A stretch of 64,000 nt of DNA from Neorhizobium alkalisoli (GCF_007829835.1 NZ_VIWP01000015.1:1-64000); one strand, 5' to 3'; shown: positions 54,618 to 64,000, counted from the stretch's first letter. Program-made: numbers and translations. Notes: generated from the letters alone by a model not told the origin.

Positions 54618-55604
54618 ATGCCAGGCACTGCCTTTCTTTTCCGCGGTCTTCTCGCCTGCCTGATCACGCTTGCCGGGACGACGGCGGGTCATGCGCAGGA
54701 AGATGCGTTCAAGAGCTTTCACCAGCTCGACAGCACGACGAAGATGCCCAAGCTCAACGCGTTTTCCGCGACGGTCGGCGAATCGCCGGTCAGCACCGCG
54801 AAGGATGTGCGTTTCGAAGCGAAGCTGACGGCGGGCGGAGAAGCGATGCAGGAAGGGCTCGCCTGGCGGGTTTTCAGCCCACTTGCCGGCGTTGACGGCA
54901 AGCTGCCGCTCGTTGCGAGTTCCGATGGTGGTTCAGCTGCCTTCCAGCTGGCGCCGGGTGATTATTTCGTCAACGTCGCCTTTGGCCGCGCCGGCGTTAC
55001 CAAGAAACTGACTGTGCCAACCTTGGGCCAGGTGGAAAAACAAACACTCGTTCTCGATGCCGGCGGCTTCATCCTCAATGCGGTTGCCGGTGCCGACCAG
55101 CGCATCCCGCCGAATCAGCTGAGCTTTGCCGTTTACTCCTCGGAAGTGCGCGAGAACGGCGACCGGGCTCTGGTCATGTCGGATGTGAAGCCGAACACGA
55201 TCGTCAGGCTTGCGGCAGGCACATACCACATCGTTTCCGATTACGGTGATGTGAACGCCGTGGTGCGCGCCGATATCCAGGTCGAGGCCGGCAAGCTGAC
55301 GCAGGCGGTACTCCAGCACCGCGCCGCACAGGTCAATCTCAAGCTCGTGTCACAGCCGGGTGGCGAAGCGATCGCCGATACCGCATGGTCGGTGCTGACG
55401 GCTGCGGGCGACGTGGTCAATGAAAGCGTCAGCGCCTTTCCGCAGATGGTCCTGACCGAAGGCGGCTATCTCGCGGTTGCCCGTAACAAGGACAAGATCT
55501 ACCAGCGCGAATTCACCGTCAAAGCCGGCCGCAATGCCGATGTCGAGGTGTTGATGCGCGATGCGGCGCCGACGACCAGCGCCAATCTCGCTCCGCAGGA
55601 CTGA
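54618..55604 (+). CDS. Exported hypothetical protein
   Basis: This 328-residue protein starts at ATG 54618 because the signal peptide (MPGTAFLFRGLLACLITLAG, cleavage after GHAQ) begins there. The mature part is beta-rich with three similar segments (GGEAMQEGLAWRVFSPLAG; RIPPNQLSFAVYSSEV; GGEAIADTAWSVLTAAG) that look like repeated sandwich domains. Function is unknown. Confidence 0.65.
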   Translation: MPGTAFLFRGLLACLITLAGTTAGHAQEDAFKSFHQLDSTTKMPKLNAFSATVGESPVSTAKDVRFEAKLTAGGEAMQEGLAWRVFSPLAGVDGKLPLVASSDGGSAAFQLAPGDYFVNVAFGRAGVTKKLTVPTLGQVEKQTLVLDAGGFILNAVAGADQRIPPNQLSFAVYSSEVRENGDRALVMSDVKPNTIVRLAAGTYHIVSDYGDVNAVVRADIQVEAGKLTQAVLQHRAAQVNLKLVSQPGGEAIADTAWSVLTAAGDVVNESVSAFPQMVLTEGGYLAVARNKDKIYQREFTVKAGRNADVEVLMRDAAPTTSANLAPQD

Positions 55605-55650
55605 CGCTTTCGTTTCTGAGCGGGCGCCGAAGTTCCGGCGCTATGTGGCG

Positions 55651-56496
55651 TCAGGCCTTCTGCAGACGCCGCACCTTGCGGGCGGTCATCGGACGCATGG
55701 CAAAGACCGCCTCGTAGAGCATAGCCAGAAGGTCCTTGCGATCCGCAACCTTCGACATGTCTTCCCAGGTCATCATGCCGCCGACCTGCGCCTTGATCGA
55801 GGTGCCAGATAGCCGCTTGAATTCACGGATCAGCAGCGAAAGCCGCAGCGTCAGCGAAATCCGGCTGGCGATATGGAAGAGCCGGCCGTTCTGGCCCGCA
55901 AAATAGATCGGCACGACATTCGCCTTGGCCGACTGGATGAGCTTTGCCGGAAAGATTTTCCACGGCAGGTCTTCGACCGGGCCAAAACCCTTGCGTGCCG
56001 TGGCAACGCCGCCGGCCGGGAAGATGATGATCGTCGTGCCTTCCTGCAGCAGCCGGAGCGCCTCGTGGCGGGTCTGCATGTTGATCAGCACCGCCTCCTT
56101 GGTCTCCTCGAAGGAGACGGGCAGAGAATAGGGCGCCATTTCCGGCACCTTCAGAAGTTCGTTGTTGATCAGCACGCGGAAAGGCCGGCCGAGCTGTTCG
56201 GCAAGCGCCAGGACGGCAATGCCGTCGCCGATGCCGAACGGATGGTTGGCGACGATGACGAGCGGCCGATCCGGCATGTCCGGCGGCGGCCAGCTGCCTT
56301 GCACGTCGAGGCTGACGTCGATCAGATCGAGCATCTTGCCGAAGACACGGTCGCTCTTGCCGGCAATATCGGTGCGCCAGATGTCGTAGAGACGGGCGTA
56401 ACGGTCACGGCCAGAGAGGCCTTCGATAGAACGAATGAACCAGCGCTTCAGGCGCGGGTCCTTTTCATTCGCGTAGGAAAGTTCCTTGAAGCGCAA
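55651..56496 (-). CDS. Lysophospholipid acyltransferase family protein
   Basis: This 281-residue acyltransferase is related to PlsC/hemolysin-type enzymes. It shows LVIVANHPFGIGDGIAVL (the HxxxxD-like catalytic box NHPFGIGD), FRVLINNELLKVPEMAP and IIFPAGGVATARKGFG. It may act on membrane lipids such as ornithine lipids; the substrate is inferred. Confidence 0.82.
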   Translation of the reverse strand: MRFKELSYANEKDPRLKRWFIRSIEGLSGRDRYARLYDIWRTDIAGKSDRVFGKMLDLIDVSLDVQGSWPPPDMPDRPLVIVANHPFGIGDGIAVLALAEQLGRPFRVLINNELLKVPEMAPYSLPVSFEETKEAVLINMQTRHEALRLLQEGTTIIIFPAGGVATARKGFGPVEDLPWKIFPAKLIQSAKANVVPIYFAGQNGRLFHIASRISLTLRLSLLIREFKRLSGTSIKAQVGGMMTWEDMSKVADRKDLLAMLYEAVFAMRPMTARKVRRLQKA

Positions 56497-56559
56497 GTCG
56501 ATCTCCGCGGAACATTCCGCCCAAATTGGTGAAAAGGCATTATTGCAAGTTTATTGCAG

Positions 56560-56600
56560 ATTTCTGACAGCGCCCGTCACAGTCCGTGTCGGGCGCTGTC
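56560..56600. terminator. Hairpin after thrS
   Basis: ACAGCGCCCG / CGGGCGCTGT separated by 13 bases, between thrS and the acyltransferase gene. The T run is weak. Confidence 0.55.
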
Positions 56601-56615
56601 TCTTCACACCAAAAT

Positions 56616-58637
56616 CTAGGCTGCCTTTTTGGCAGCCTTGCGGCGCTTGACATCCGGCGGCGTCGCTTCGTCCGTCAGGCTCGCGATCGCCTCGTCCAAG
56701 CTCATCGCGGTCTGGGCCTGCGAGCCGAGGCGGCGGATGTTGACCGAACGCTCTTCGGCTTCCTTCTTGCCGCAGACGATGATGACCGGAACCTTCGTGA
56801 CCGAGTGTTCGCGGACCTTGTAGTTGATCTTCTCGTTGCGGAAGTCGGTCTCGACGTTGAGACCGGCATCGCGCAGAGCTTCAGCAACTTCACGGCCGTA
56901 ATCGTCGGCATCCGAAGTGATCGTTGCCACGACGACCTGGGTCGGCGCGAACCAGAGCGGCATATGGCCGGCAAAGTTCTCGATCAGGATGCCGAGGAAA
57001 CGCTCCATCGAACCGCAGATGGCGCGGTGGATCATCACCGGCTGCTGCTTTTCCGAATTGTGGTCGATATAGAAGGCGCCAAAACGTTCCGGCAGGTTGA
57101 AGTCGACCTGCGTCGTGCCGCACTGCCATTCGCGACCAATCGCGTCCTTCAGCGTGTATTCGAACTTCGGACCATAGAAAGCGCCCTCGCCCGGCAGAAT
57201 GCCGGTCTTTATGCGGCCGCCCGACTGTTCCTCGATCGTCTTCAGCACATCCATCATCACGCTTTCGGCGCGATCCCAGAGGGCATCCGTGCCAACGCGC
57301 TTGTCCGGACGGGTCGACAGCTTGACGACGACTTCCTGGAAGCCGAAGTCTTCGTAGACCGACAGGATCAGGTCGTTGATACGCAGGCACTCGGCCGCCA
57401 TCTGCTCGTCCGTGCAGAAGACGTGGGCATCGTCCTGCGTGAAGCCGCGCACGCGCATCAGGCCGTGAAGAGCGCCCGAGGCTTCGTAACGGTGCACAAG
57501 GCCGAATTCCGCGAGACGGATCGGCAGTTCGCGATAGGACTTCAGGCCATGCTTGAAGATCTGCACGTGACCCGGGCAGTTCATCGGCTTCAGCGCGAAG
57601 ACGCGGTTATCAGCTTCCTTGTCGTCCTCATGCGTGAACGCATAGGCAGACTTCACCGCGAACATGTTTTCCTGGTACCAGCCCCAGTGACCGGACGTTT
57701 CCCAAAGCGAAGCGTCGAGCACCTGCGGCGCGTTGACTTCCTCGTACGTGCCGGCCAGGCGGCGGCGCATATAGGACGTCAGGGTCTGGAACATGCGCCA
57801 GCCTTTGCCATGCCAGAACACGACGCCCGGACCTTCTTCCTGGAAATGGAACAGGTCCATTTCGCGGCCGAGCTTGCGGTGGTCGCGCTTTTCGGCTTCC
57901 GCCAGGATATGGAGGTAGCTGTCGAGCTCTTCCTGGCTTGCCCAGGCAGTTGCGTAGATGCGGGTCAGCATCGGATTGTTGCTGTCGCCACGCCAATAGG
58001 CGCCGGCCACCTTCATCAGTTTGAAGGCAGTGCCGATCTGGCCCGTCGAGGCCATGTGCGGACCACGGCAGAGGTCGAACCACTTCCCCTGGCGATAGAT
58101 CTTCAGATCCTGGTCTTCCGGGATCGCGTCGACGAGCTCGACCTTATAGGCCTCGCCCATGTCGGCAAACGTGTTGCGTGCCTTTTCGCGCGACCAGATT
58201 TCCTTGGTGAAGGGCTCATTGCGAGCGATGATTTCCTTCATCTTCGCTTCGATCTTCGGCAGGTCTTCGGGCGTGAAAGGCCAGTCTTCGCGACTGTCCG
58301 GGTGGACGCGCTTGAAGTCGTAATAAAAACCGTTCTCGATGACGGGGCCGATCGTCACCTGCGTGCCGGGCCACAGATCCTGCACGGCTTCCGCCATGAC
58401 GTGGGCCGCATCGTGGCGGATCAGTTCCAGCGCGCGCGGGTCGGCACGGGTGATGATCTCGATCGAACCGTCGGTGACGGGATCGGAAAGATCCTGCACG
58501 GTGCCATTGATGGCAACGGCGACGGCCTTCTTGACCAGCGACTTGGAAATCGACTCGGCGACATCACGGCCGGTCGTGCCGGCGTCGAAAACGCGCAGCG
58601 AGCCATCGGGAAATGTAAGGGAAACGGATTGAGACAT
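56616..58637 (-). CDS. thrS: Threonine-tRNA ligase
   Basis: This 673-residue class II synthetase starts at 58637 with the TGS domain (SVSLTFPDGSLRVFDAGTTG). An editing domain (IRHDAAHVMAEAVQDLWPG) and the catalytic core (GPHMASTGQIGTAFKLM, MNCPGHVQIFK, RYEASGALHGLMRVRGFTQDD) follow, then the anticodon-binding C-terminus. ATG 58697 gives a leader without similarity. Confidence 0.97.
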   Translation of the reverse strand: MSQSVSLTFPDGSLRVFDAGTTGRDVAESISKSLVKKAVAVAINGTVQDLSDPVTDGSIEIITRADPRALELIRHDAAHVMAEAVQDLWPGTQVTIGPVIENGFYYDFKRVHPDSREDWPFTPEDLPKIEAKMKEIIARNEPFTKEIWSREKARNTFADMGEAYKVELVDAIPEDQDLKIYRQGKWFDLCRGPHMASTGQIGTAFKLMKVAGAYWRGDSNNPMLTRIYATAWASQEELDSYLHILAEAEKRDHRKLGREMDLFHFQEEGPGVVFWHGKGWRMFQTLTSYMRRRLAGTYEEVNAPQVLDASLWETSGHWGWYQENMFAVKSAYAFTHEDDKEADNRVFALKPMNCPGHVQIFKHGLKSYRELPIRLAEFGLVHRYEASGALHGLMRVRGFTQDDAHVFCTDEQMAAECLRINDLILSVYEDFGFQEVVVKLSTRPDKRVGTDALWDRAESVMMDVLKTIEEQSGGRIKTGILPGEGAFYGPKFEYTLKDAIGREWQCGTTQVDFNLPERFGAFYIDHNSEKQQPVMIHRAICGSMERFLGILIENFAGHMPLWFAPTQVVVATITSDADDYGREVAEALRDAGLNVETDFRNEKINYKVREHSVTKVPVIIVCGKKEAEERSVNIRRLGSQAQTAMSLDEAIASLTDEATPPDVKRRKAAKKAA

Positions 58638-58770
58638 GACTTTCTCCTGTCCAGTCCCGCCAACGAATGCGGGTGGTGGCAAATGGCCGGAAATCATCCG
58701 GCGTCGAACGGGCGCGTGATAATGCTTTTCCGGCTTCTAGTAAAGCTTGACGCACCAAGGATAGTACGGG

Positions 58771-59142
58771 TCAGGAAGCCGTCTTCCGGTGCTTGCGCCA
58801 GTACCGCCATGGCATCCACCAGTGCTGGCGGCTCTCCAGAACTTCCTGCACGGGATCAAGCCCGCCAGTGCCGCCCGGTCCGCAACGCACGACCCTGAAG
58901 AGCGTCATCCAGCCGCCCGGCCAGAACCCGTGCCGGGCGATCGCCTCATAACCATATTCCGAACAGGTCGGGATATGGCGGCAGGAATTGCCGATGAAGC
59001 CGGACAGCGTCAGCTGGTAGACGCGGATCAGCCCCATGCCGAGAAGCCGCCCGGGCGTCTTTGCAAACGGACCGGACCAGTTGCGCGACCGTGACGGCGA
59101 TTTCTTGTGGCCTTCATGCCCGCAGTCGGGAGCGCCGCACAT
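58771..59142 (-). CDS. yidD: Membrane protein insertion efficiency factor
   Basis: This 123-residue YidD-type protein shows LGMGLIRVYQLTLSGFIG, the cysteine motif CRHIPTCSEYGYEAI and the downstream FRVVRCGPGGTGGLDPV. It follows the NifU-like gene in the same direction by four bases. Confidence 0.92.
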   Translation of the reverse strand: MCGAPDCGHEGHKKSPSRSRNWSGPFAKTPGRLLGMGLIRVYQLTLSGFIGNSCRHIPTCSEYGYEAIARHGFWPGGWMTLFRVVRCGPGGTGGLDPVQEVLESRQHWWMPWRYWRKHRKTAS

Positions 59143-59146
59143 GATC

Positions 59147-59608
59147 TCAGACGGCCGCCGTCTGGGCTTCGGACGCGCCGGCACCGCCGGCCTCGATCTG
59201 GTCGATCGCGTCGACCACTGCATCGAAGGTGAGCATGGTCGATGCGTGGCGGGCCTTGTAGTCCTTGACTGGCTTCAGATAGCGCATCTCCTCGAAACGG
59301 CCTTCCGGCCCCTCGCCGCCGTCTTTCAGCATGGCGAGCATGTCCGCCCGCGCCTGCCGCAATTCGCCGACGGTCGCGCCGACGACATGCCGGGCCATGA
59401 TCGAGGATGATGCCTGTCCGAGCGCGCAGGCCCGCACCTCATGGGAGAAGTCGGTGACCACGCCATCTTCCAGCTTGAGGTATATCTTTACCTTCGAGCC
59501 GCAGAGTTTTGAATGTTTTTCGGACACGGCATCTGCATCGGCGAGCTTGCCGGCACGACCGATATTTCCTGCGAATTCGAGGATCTTGCTATTATAGATG
59601 TCGTCCAT
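59147..59608 (-). CDS. Iron-sulfur cluster scaffold (IscU/NifU-like)
   Basis: This 153-residue protein starts MDDIYNSKILEFAGNIG. Conserved cysteines are visible in KHSKLCGSKVKIYL and VRACALGQASSSIMA. It probably assembles or transfers Fe-S clusters. It is an operon partner of yidD. Confidence 0.88.
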   Translation of the reverse strand: MDDIYNSKILEFAGNIGRAGKLADADAVSEKHSKLCGSKVKIYLKLEDGVVTDFSHEVRACALGQASSSIMARHVVGATVGELRQARADMLAMLKDGGEGPEGRFEEMRYLKPVKDYKARHASTMLTFDAVVDAIDQIEAGGAGASEAQTAAV

Positions 59609-59884
59609 AGGGAACCAATCCGCCCTTTGATGCAATATTGAACAGATCGTCTCGCGGGACGGTCTACCAGAAAATCGATCCAGCCATTATATGTGGTCGG
59701 CAATCGCGGTCATCAAGAAACGGCGTTTTCACGAAATCCTACCGAAATGGGAATAGGATCTCTTGTAAATCAGCCTTTGCGGATCGATAAGCCGCATGAC
59801 GGTGGCCGCAGCGTACAGATATGTACGCCGTGTGCAGAGTAAAGTCAGTCGGATGCGACCTTGAATCGCATCGGGAGTCGTTGA

Positions 59885-60499
59885 ATGGATGCCATAGTGA
59901 AGAATTTTCCGGCCTCGAGCCAGAAGCAGCCGCAGCCGACGCAACAGGAAGTCGAAGAGGCGGTTCGCGTTCTCCTCCGCTGGACGGGTGATGATCCGGA
60001 ACGCGAAGGCTTGCTGGATACACCCAAGCGCGTCGCCAATGCCTATCGCGAACTGTTCGGCGGTTACGCGGAGACGACCGAGGAAATTCTCGGCCGCACG
60101 TTCGAAGAAGTATCGGGTTATGACGATATCGTCCTCGTCCGTGATATTCCGTTCTTCTCGCATTGCGAACACCACATGCTGCCGATCATCGGCAAGGCGC
60201 ATGTCGCCTACCTGCCGCAGGGCCGCGTTCTCGGCCTGTCGAAGATCGCCCGCGTCGTCGAGGTGTTCGGCCGCCGTCTGCAGACCCAGGAAAACCTGAC
60301 GGCCCAGATCGCGAGCGCAATCGACGAAACGCTGAAGCCGCGCGGCGTCGCCGTGATGATCGAGGCACGCCATATGTGCATGGAAATGCGCGGCGTCCAG
60401 AAGCAGGGTTCGCATACTCTGACGACGACCTTCACCGGCGAGTTCAAGGCGAATGCAGCCGAGCAGGCCCGCTTCTTCACGCTTGCCCGCAATCCCTGA
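59885..60499 (+). CDS. folE: GTP cyclohydrolase I
   Basis: This 204-residue first enzyme of folate synthesis shows DIPFFSHCEHHMLPIIGKAH (zinc and catalytic histidines), SKIARVVEVFGRRLQTQE and the GVAVMIEARHMCM motif. It is followed after 22 bases by hisI. Confidence 0.97.
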   Translation: MDAIVKNFPASSQKQPQPTQQEVEEAVRVLLRWTGDDPEREGLLDTPKRVANAYRELFGGYAETTEEILGRTFEEVSGYDDIVLVRDIPFFSHCEHHMLPIIGKAHVAYLPQGRVLGLSKIARVVEVFGRRLQTQENLTAQIASAIDETLKPRGVAVMIEARHMCMEMRGVQKQGSHTLTTTFTGEFKANAAEQARFFTLARNP

Positions 60500-60521
60500 T
60501 CAGTCTCAAGGCATCATCGAC

Positions 60522-60980
60522 ATGACGACCTTCTCCGAGCCTTCGAAGGACAAGGCTGTGCTCGAGGGCGATGGCGATTTCACGCCGCGCTTCGACGCCA
60601 ATGGCCTTGTCACCGCCGTGGTGACAGACATTCGCGATGGCGAATTGCTGATGGTCGCGCATATGAATGAAGAAGCGCTGGCGCTGACGGTCGAGACCGG
60701 CATCGCCCATTATTACAGCCGCTCCCGTGCCGCCCTCTGGAAGAAGGGCGAAAGCTCCGGAAATCTGCAGACGGTACACGAGCTGCGCACCGACTGTGAT
60801 CAGGACGTTGTCTGGCTGAAGGTCTCCATGGCAGGCCATGACGCCGCCTGCCATACCGGCCGACGGTCCTGTTTCTATCGTACGGTAAGAAAAGTTGACG
60901 ATAGAATCCTCCTTGAAATAGACGGTTCTACGCGTCATTTTGATCCGGAAGACGTCTATTCCGGAAAAGCCGAGAAATAG
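60522..60980 (+). CDS. hisI: Phosphoribosyl-AMP cyclohydrolase
   Basis: This 152-residue histidine-pathway enzyme shows YYSRSRAALWKKGESSGN, VHELRTDCDQDVVWLKV and the zinc cysteine pair HTGRRSCFYRTV. Start ATG 60522 is chosen because upstream residues overlap folE and are not conserved. Confidence 0.96.
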   Translation: MTTFSEPSKDKAVLEGDGDFTPRFDANGLVTAVVTDIRDGELLMVAHMNEEALALTVETGIAHYYSRSRAALWKKGESSGNLQTVHELRTDCDQDVVWLKVSMAGHDAACHTGRRSCFYRTVRKVDDRILLEIDGSTRHFDPEDVYSGKAEK

Positions 60981-61088
60981 AGCAACTGCTCCATTTTGTG
61001 ACACGCACCCTCCGCATAAACGATTTCGCAACCTGCCAGTGCGTTAATTGCCGGATACGGGCTGTATTCCGGCTTGGAGGTTTATTCG

Positions 61089-62048
61089 ATGCTGAATTGG
61101 AGTTGGGGGCGTAACGAGCGACAGACCGCATCGATGGATACCGGTGGCGCGCAAACATTGACCCCTCTCCCTCCGGCACCGGTTGCCAAACCGCCGAAAG
61201 CCAAGCTTTCCCTTGCTCTTGGTGGCGGCGCCGCACGTGGCTGGGCGCATATCGGCGTGTTGCGCGCGCTCGACGAAGCCGGCATCGAAGTCGGCATGAT
61301 TGCCGGCACGTCGATCGGTGCCCTGGTGGGTGGCTGTTATCTCGCCGGCAAGCTCGATGAACTCGAAAATTTTGCCAGATCGCTGACCATGCGCCGCATG
61401 GCCGCCCTGCTTGATCTCACCATCGGCGGCAGTGGCCTGCTTGGCGGCATGCGTTTGACGAAGCGCATGCAGGAACATCTCGAGAATATGTCGATCGAGG
61501 ATCTCGGCCGGCCTTTTGTTGCTGTCGCGACGGAGCTGAATACCGGCCACGAAGTCTGGATCTCAGGCGGCTCGCTGATCAATGGCCTGCGCGCATCCTA
61601 TGCGCTGCCGGGGATTTTCGAGCCGGTGAAATGCAACAACCGCACGCTCGTCGACGGCGCGCTCGTCAATCCGGTGCCGACATCCGTCTGCCGTGCCTAT
61701 GAGCAACCGCTCGTCGTTGCCGTCAACCTGAACTACGACGTCTTCGGCCGCTCTGCCGTGGTCAAGCATACCGCTGCCGTCGAAACGCTGGACGATATCA
61801 GCACCGAACGCGCCGATCCGCGCGTCGGCGTGACAAGGACGATGGTCCAGTCCTTCAACATCATCCAGGAACGTATTTCACGCGCACGCCTTGCCGGCGA
61901 TCCGCCGGATCTCGCCCTGCATCCGCGCCTGAGCGATATCGGACTTTCCGAATTCCATCGTGCCGGCGAAGCGATCGATCGCGGTTACGAAGAGACGATG
62001 GCGCAGATTGCCGCGCTGAAGCGCATGCAGGAAGTGTTCGCCCGCTAG
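61089..62048 (+). CDS. Patatin-like phospholipase
   Basis: This 319-residue protein has an oxyanion motif (SLALGGGAARGWAHIGVL), a serine lipase box (GTSIGALVGGCYL) and the aspartate in LVDGALVNPVP. The serine/aspartate dyad is therefore complete. GGAGG precedes ATG 61089. Confidence 0.92.
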   Translation: MLNWSWGRNERQTASMDTGGAQTLTPLPPAPVAKPPKAKLSLALGGGAARGWAHIGVLRALDEAGIEVGMIAGTSIGALVGGCYLAGKLDELENFARSLTMRRMAALLDLTIGGSGLLGGMRLTKRMQEHLENMSIEDLGRPFVAVATELNTGHEVWISGGSLINGLRASYALPGIFEPVKCNNRTLVDGALVNPVPTSVCRAYEQPLVVAVNLNYDVFGRSAVVKHTAAVETLDDISTERADPRVGVTRTMVQSFNIIQERISRARLAGDPPDLALHPRLSDIGLSEFHRAGEAIDRGYEETMAQIAALKRMQEVFAR

Positions 62049-62067
62049 GCTTTCACTTTGTGAAGAT

Positions 62068-62086
62068 GGGCGGACATTGTCCGCCC
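62068..62086. terminator. Hairpin between convergent genes
   Basis: GGGCGGACA / TGTCCGCCC near-perfect stem-loop with a GAAAAG flank on the right. It probably terminates the patatin-like gene. Confidence 0.65.
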
Positions 62087-62093
62087 GAAAAGA

Positions 62094-62528
62094 TCAGCCC
62101 GCGATATAGGCCTTGATATGCTCAGCCTCGGTCTCGACTTCGCGGATGCGCGCCTTGACGACGTCACCGATCGAGATGATCCCACAGAGCTTTCCATCTT
62201 TCTCGACCGGAAGGTGACGGAAACGGCCGGCGGTCATGATGCCCATCAGGTCATCTGCTGTCTGGTCTTCCTTGCCGCGCTGCACGGAAGTGGTCATGAC
62301 CGTCTTGACGGCTTGACCGAGGACAGCAACGCCGTTCAAGGCAATGGCGCGGACGAAGTCGCGCTCTGTAAAAATGCCGGAAATACGATCTTCCATGCCG
62401 GTGATCACCACGGCACCGATCTTCTTTTCATTGAGAATGCTGGCGACTTCCAGCACCGTCTTGTCCGGATCGACTGTAACGACGTCCCGACCCTTGAGCT
62501 CGAGCATGTTCTTGACGGTAACTGGCAT
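62094..62528 (-). CDS. CBS-domain pair protein
   Basis: This 144-residue protein has two CBS repeats (EVASILNEKKIGAVVITG; LMGIMTAGRFRHLPVEKDGK). The start at 62528 has GAGAGGA upstream. It is likely an adenosine-nucleotide sensor; its partner is unknown. Confidence 0.88.
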   Translation of the reverse strand: MPVTVKNMLELKGRDVVTVDPDKTVLEVASILNEKKIGAVVITGMEDRISGIFTERDFVRAIALNGVAVLGQAVKTVMTTSVQRGKEDQTADDLMGIMTAGRFRHLPVEKDGKLCGIISIGDVVKARIREVETEAEHIKAYIAG

Positions 62529-62618
62529 GGTCCTCTCCTCATTCAAAACGACCCAGAGAACCCCTCCTCCGGGTCTTTCCGACTTATTCGGGAAGTCTAG
62601 ATCGGGTGCCTACCGAGA

Positions 62619-63383
62619 TCAAGCATCGAGGATATGCTGCGACGGTATGACCTTCGGCAGGGGGTCGAACAGCTGAAAGAGCAGGAATCCGAATAGGAAT
62701 CCGCCGATATGAGCATCCCAGGCGATCTCGCCGATATCTCCGCCCATCAGCGGCAAGCCGACAGCGATCAGCACATTGCCGAGCAGCCACATCAGCGTGA
62801 AGATCACGACTGTCCGGTTGCGGAATACGCCGAAGATCGACTGACGCGGATAAAGATGACCGTAGGTGCGGTCATAACCGCCGCGTGGCGGAAAGGCGAA
62901 ACGGCAGGCCGCGCCCATCAGCGCCGAGACGACGCCCGATGCGCCGATCAGAAGCGTGGCACTTCCCCAGTTGAGCATGGCGTGGAAAAATGCGGCGGCG
63001 GCGGCCGAAAGGATCCAGAACAGGATGTAGCGCAGCGTACCTATCCGTCGCACAACAGGCGCGCCGAAAGCGGTGAGCCAGAGTGCGTTGAAGCCGATAT
63101 GCTGAATATTGCCATGAAGCAGCGAATAGGTGACCGGCGTCCAGAGCCAGGCGGGATCTTCCAGTGTCAGCGGATAGATGTAACGCAGCGGCGTGAAGGC
63201 GAACCAGATCATCACCGAGGTCTGCATGTCCTCGCTGAGAAGATAGGCATCAACGGCGTAGATCACAGCCAGAAGCACGATCGTCACCACGAGGCTGCGC
63301 GGCAGATTGAACACCGGCTGCGACTGCGCCTCTTCCTGCAACACGTCCTCGCCTGCATCCTCCGCGTCCGGCCTGTCGTTCAT
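62619..63383 (-). CDS. Rhomboid family intramembrane protease
   Basis: This 254-residue protein has six or more membrane spans, HIGFNALWLTAFGAPVVRR (asparagine of the oxyanion hole), LIGASGVVSALMGAA with the catalytic serine (GASG), and AWDAHIGGFLFGFLLFQL with the catalytic histidine. Confidence 0.92.
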   Translation of the reverse strand: MNDRPDAEDAGEDVLQEEAQSQPVFNLPRSLVVTIVLLAVIYAVDAYLLSEDMQTSVMIWFAFTPLRYIYPLTLEDPAWLWTPVTYSLLHGNIQHIGFNALWLTAFGAPVVRRIGTLRYILFWILSAAAAAFFHAMLNWGSATLLIGASGVVSALMGAACRFAFPPRGGYDRTYGHLYPRQSIFGVFRNRTVVIFTLMWLLGNVLIAVGLPLMGGDIGEIAWDAHIGGFLFGFLLFQLFDPLPKVIPSQHILDA

Positions 63384-63562
63384 GCATGCTCCCTTTCGCT
63401 AATGCCCGACAGCCATACAGGAGGGGCGTTGTGATGAAAAGCGAGCTCAGGAGCGTGGAGGCGGTTATGATCTCTTCGTTACCGCGCCAGAACGCAGTGG
63501 AACCTTATGTTAACGATAGAAGCCTAGTATCAATCAGAATTCACCCGAAAAAGCGCCCATCA

Positions 63563-64000
63563 TGCACTCATTCCAGCCGGCTCAGCAAAAAGCCCCGACC
63601 GCAGCTCCGCAGCCGCGCGCATTCCAGCGCGTTGCCGTCAATGTTGCAGGACGCCTGATGCTGGCCGACCACCAGGAATATCCGTGCTCGGTGATCGACA
63701 TGTCGCCGGGCGATGTCAGCTTTACCTGTGCTGCACGTCCGCGCGCCGGCGAACGGATCATCGCCTATCTCGATCACATGGGCCGTATCGAAGGCAATGT
63801 CGTCGAATTGACGGATGAGGGCTTTGCCATCTCCATCAACGCGACGGATCGCAAGCGTGAAAAGCTCGCCGCCCAGCTGACCTGGATTGCCAACAAGCAC
63901 GAACTCGGCCTGCCGGAAGACCGTCGCCACGACCGTCTCGCACCGCGCAATACCCGTAGCGAGATCACGCTCGATGACGGTCGCCGTTATCCGTGCCGGA
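63563..64000 (+). CDS. PilZ domain protein, cut by the window end
   Basis: This frame stays open to the end of the window. It starts at ATG 63563 and carries a PilZ-like domain: FQRVAVNVAGRLMLADHQEYPC and VIDMSPGDVSF, followed by further charged segments. The R...(D/N)xSxGG-like pattern is modified (DMSPGD). It may bind cyclic di-GMP. At least 146 residues are present. Confidence 0.78.

Noticed and set aside
1..64000. CRISPR array
   Set aside because: No regularly spaced direct repeats of suitable length were seen on reading the window.

Overview
The window holds two very different kinds of DNA. Positions 1 to about 23,450 are the right-hand part of a tailed-phage prophage. Positions about 23,423 to 64,000 are alphaproteobacterial core chromosome, most likely Rhizobiaceae (Rhizobium/Agrobacterium group). 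The host assignment rests on the ppiD-trpD-trpC-moaC-moeA cluster, the secG/tpiA/pyrG group, a bacteriophytochrome with an N-terminal biliverdin cysteine, DUF2336 and PilZ proteins, and GC-rich codon use with CGG a common arginine codon. The two parts are joined at a tRNA-Ser(UGA) gene (23,423-23,512, minus strand). A tyrosine recombinase (21,769-23,079) lies beside its 3' end, the usual layout of a prophage integrated into a tRNA gene. The other prophage end is outside the window.

Phage layout: two minus-strand genes of unknown role (44-879), then a plus-strand late region. In order it carries a small protein, small terminase, a membrane protein, large terminase (2,360-3,782), portal, scaffold, major capsid protein (7,019-7,946), head-tail connectors, a large tail protein, a small conserved protein, an acetyltransferase-like protein, internal virion proteins, a peptidase M15-like protein and an S74-type tail fibre. 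An RTX-repeat gene set between two near-identical terminators follows, then small membrane proteins, an HNH endonuclease and the integrase. A CTAAATA / TATAAATA motif lies in front of most late transcription units.

The main result is a recoding signal. Read as ordinary triplets, almost every late gene is broken by +1 frameshifts. Each break is at an in-frame CGG, and reading CGGN as one four-base codon restores the frame. I found 38 such sites (13 CGGA, 13 CGGT, 12 CGGC, no CGGG) in 17 genes. By eye, no CGG read as an ordinary arginine triplet occurs in the genes from 941 to 18,832, or in the integrase. Where the family is recognisable, the restored position is a conserved glycine: terminase DEAS-G, RPxNLx-G, NPxRTx-G and x-GKIKIE; capsid VS-GT; HNH GGR-GI; peptidase FGA-GDGY. 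The sequence therefore suggests that CGGN is decoded as glycine, probably by a phage tRNA with an extended anticodon. I could not find that tRNA in the window. Three spots do not fit cleanly (portal N-terminus, scaffold at 6,321, start of the M15 gene) and are reported as such. The two leftmost minus-strand genes use CGG as a normal triplet, which would fit decoding limited to the lytic phase.

The host part is intact and ordinary in coding. It contains a CHASE2 adenylate cyclase / FecR-TPR-outer-membrane operon beside a possible Pycsar-type membrane effector; the trp-moa cluster; a photolyase; two divergent citrate-synthase-like genes around a perfect palindrome, one with a DNA-binding N-terminus; pyrG, secG, tpiA and parE; a bacteriophytochrome kinase; thrS, yidD, a NifU-like scaffold, folE and hisI; a patatin-like lipase, a CBS protein, a rhomboid protease, and a PilZ protein cut by the window end.
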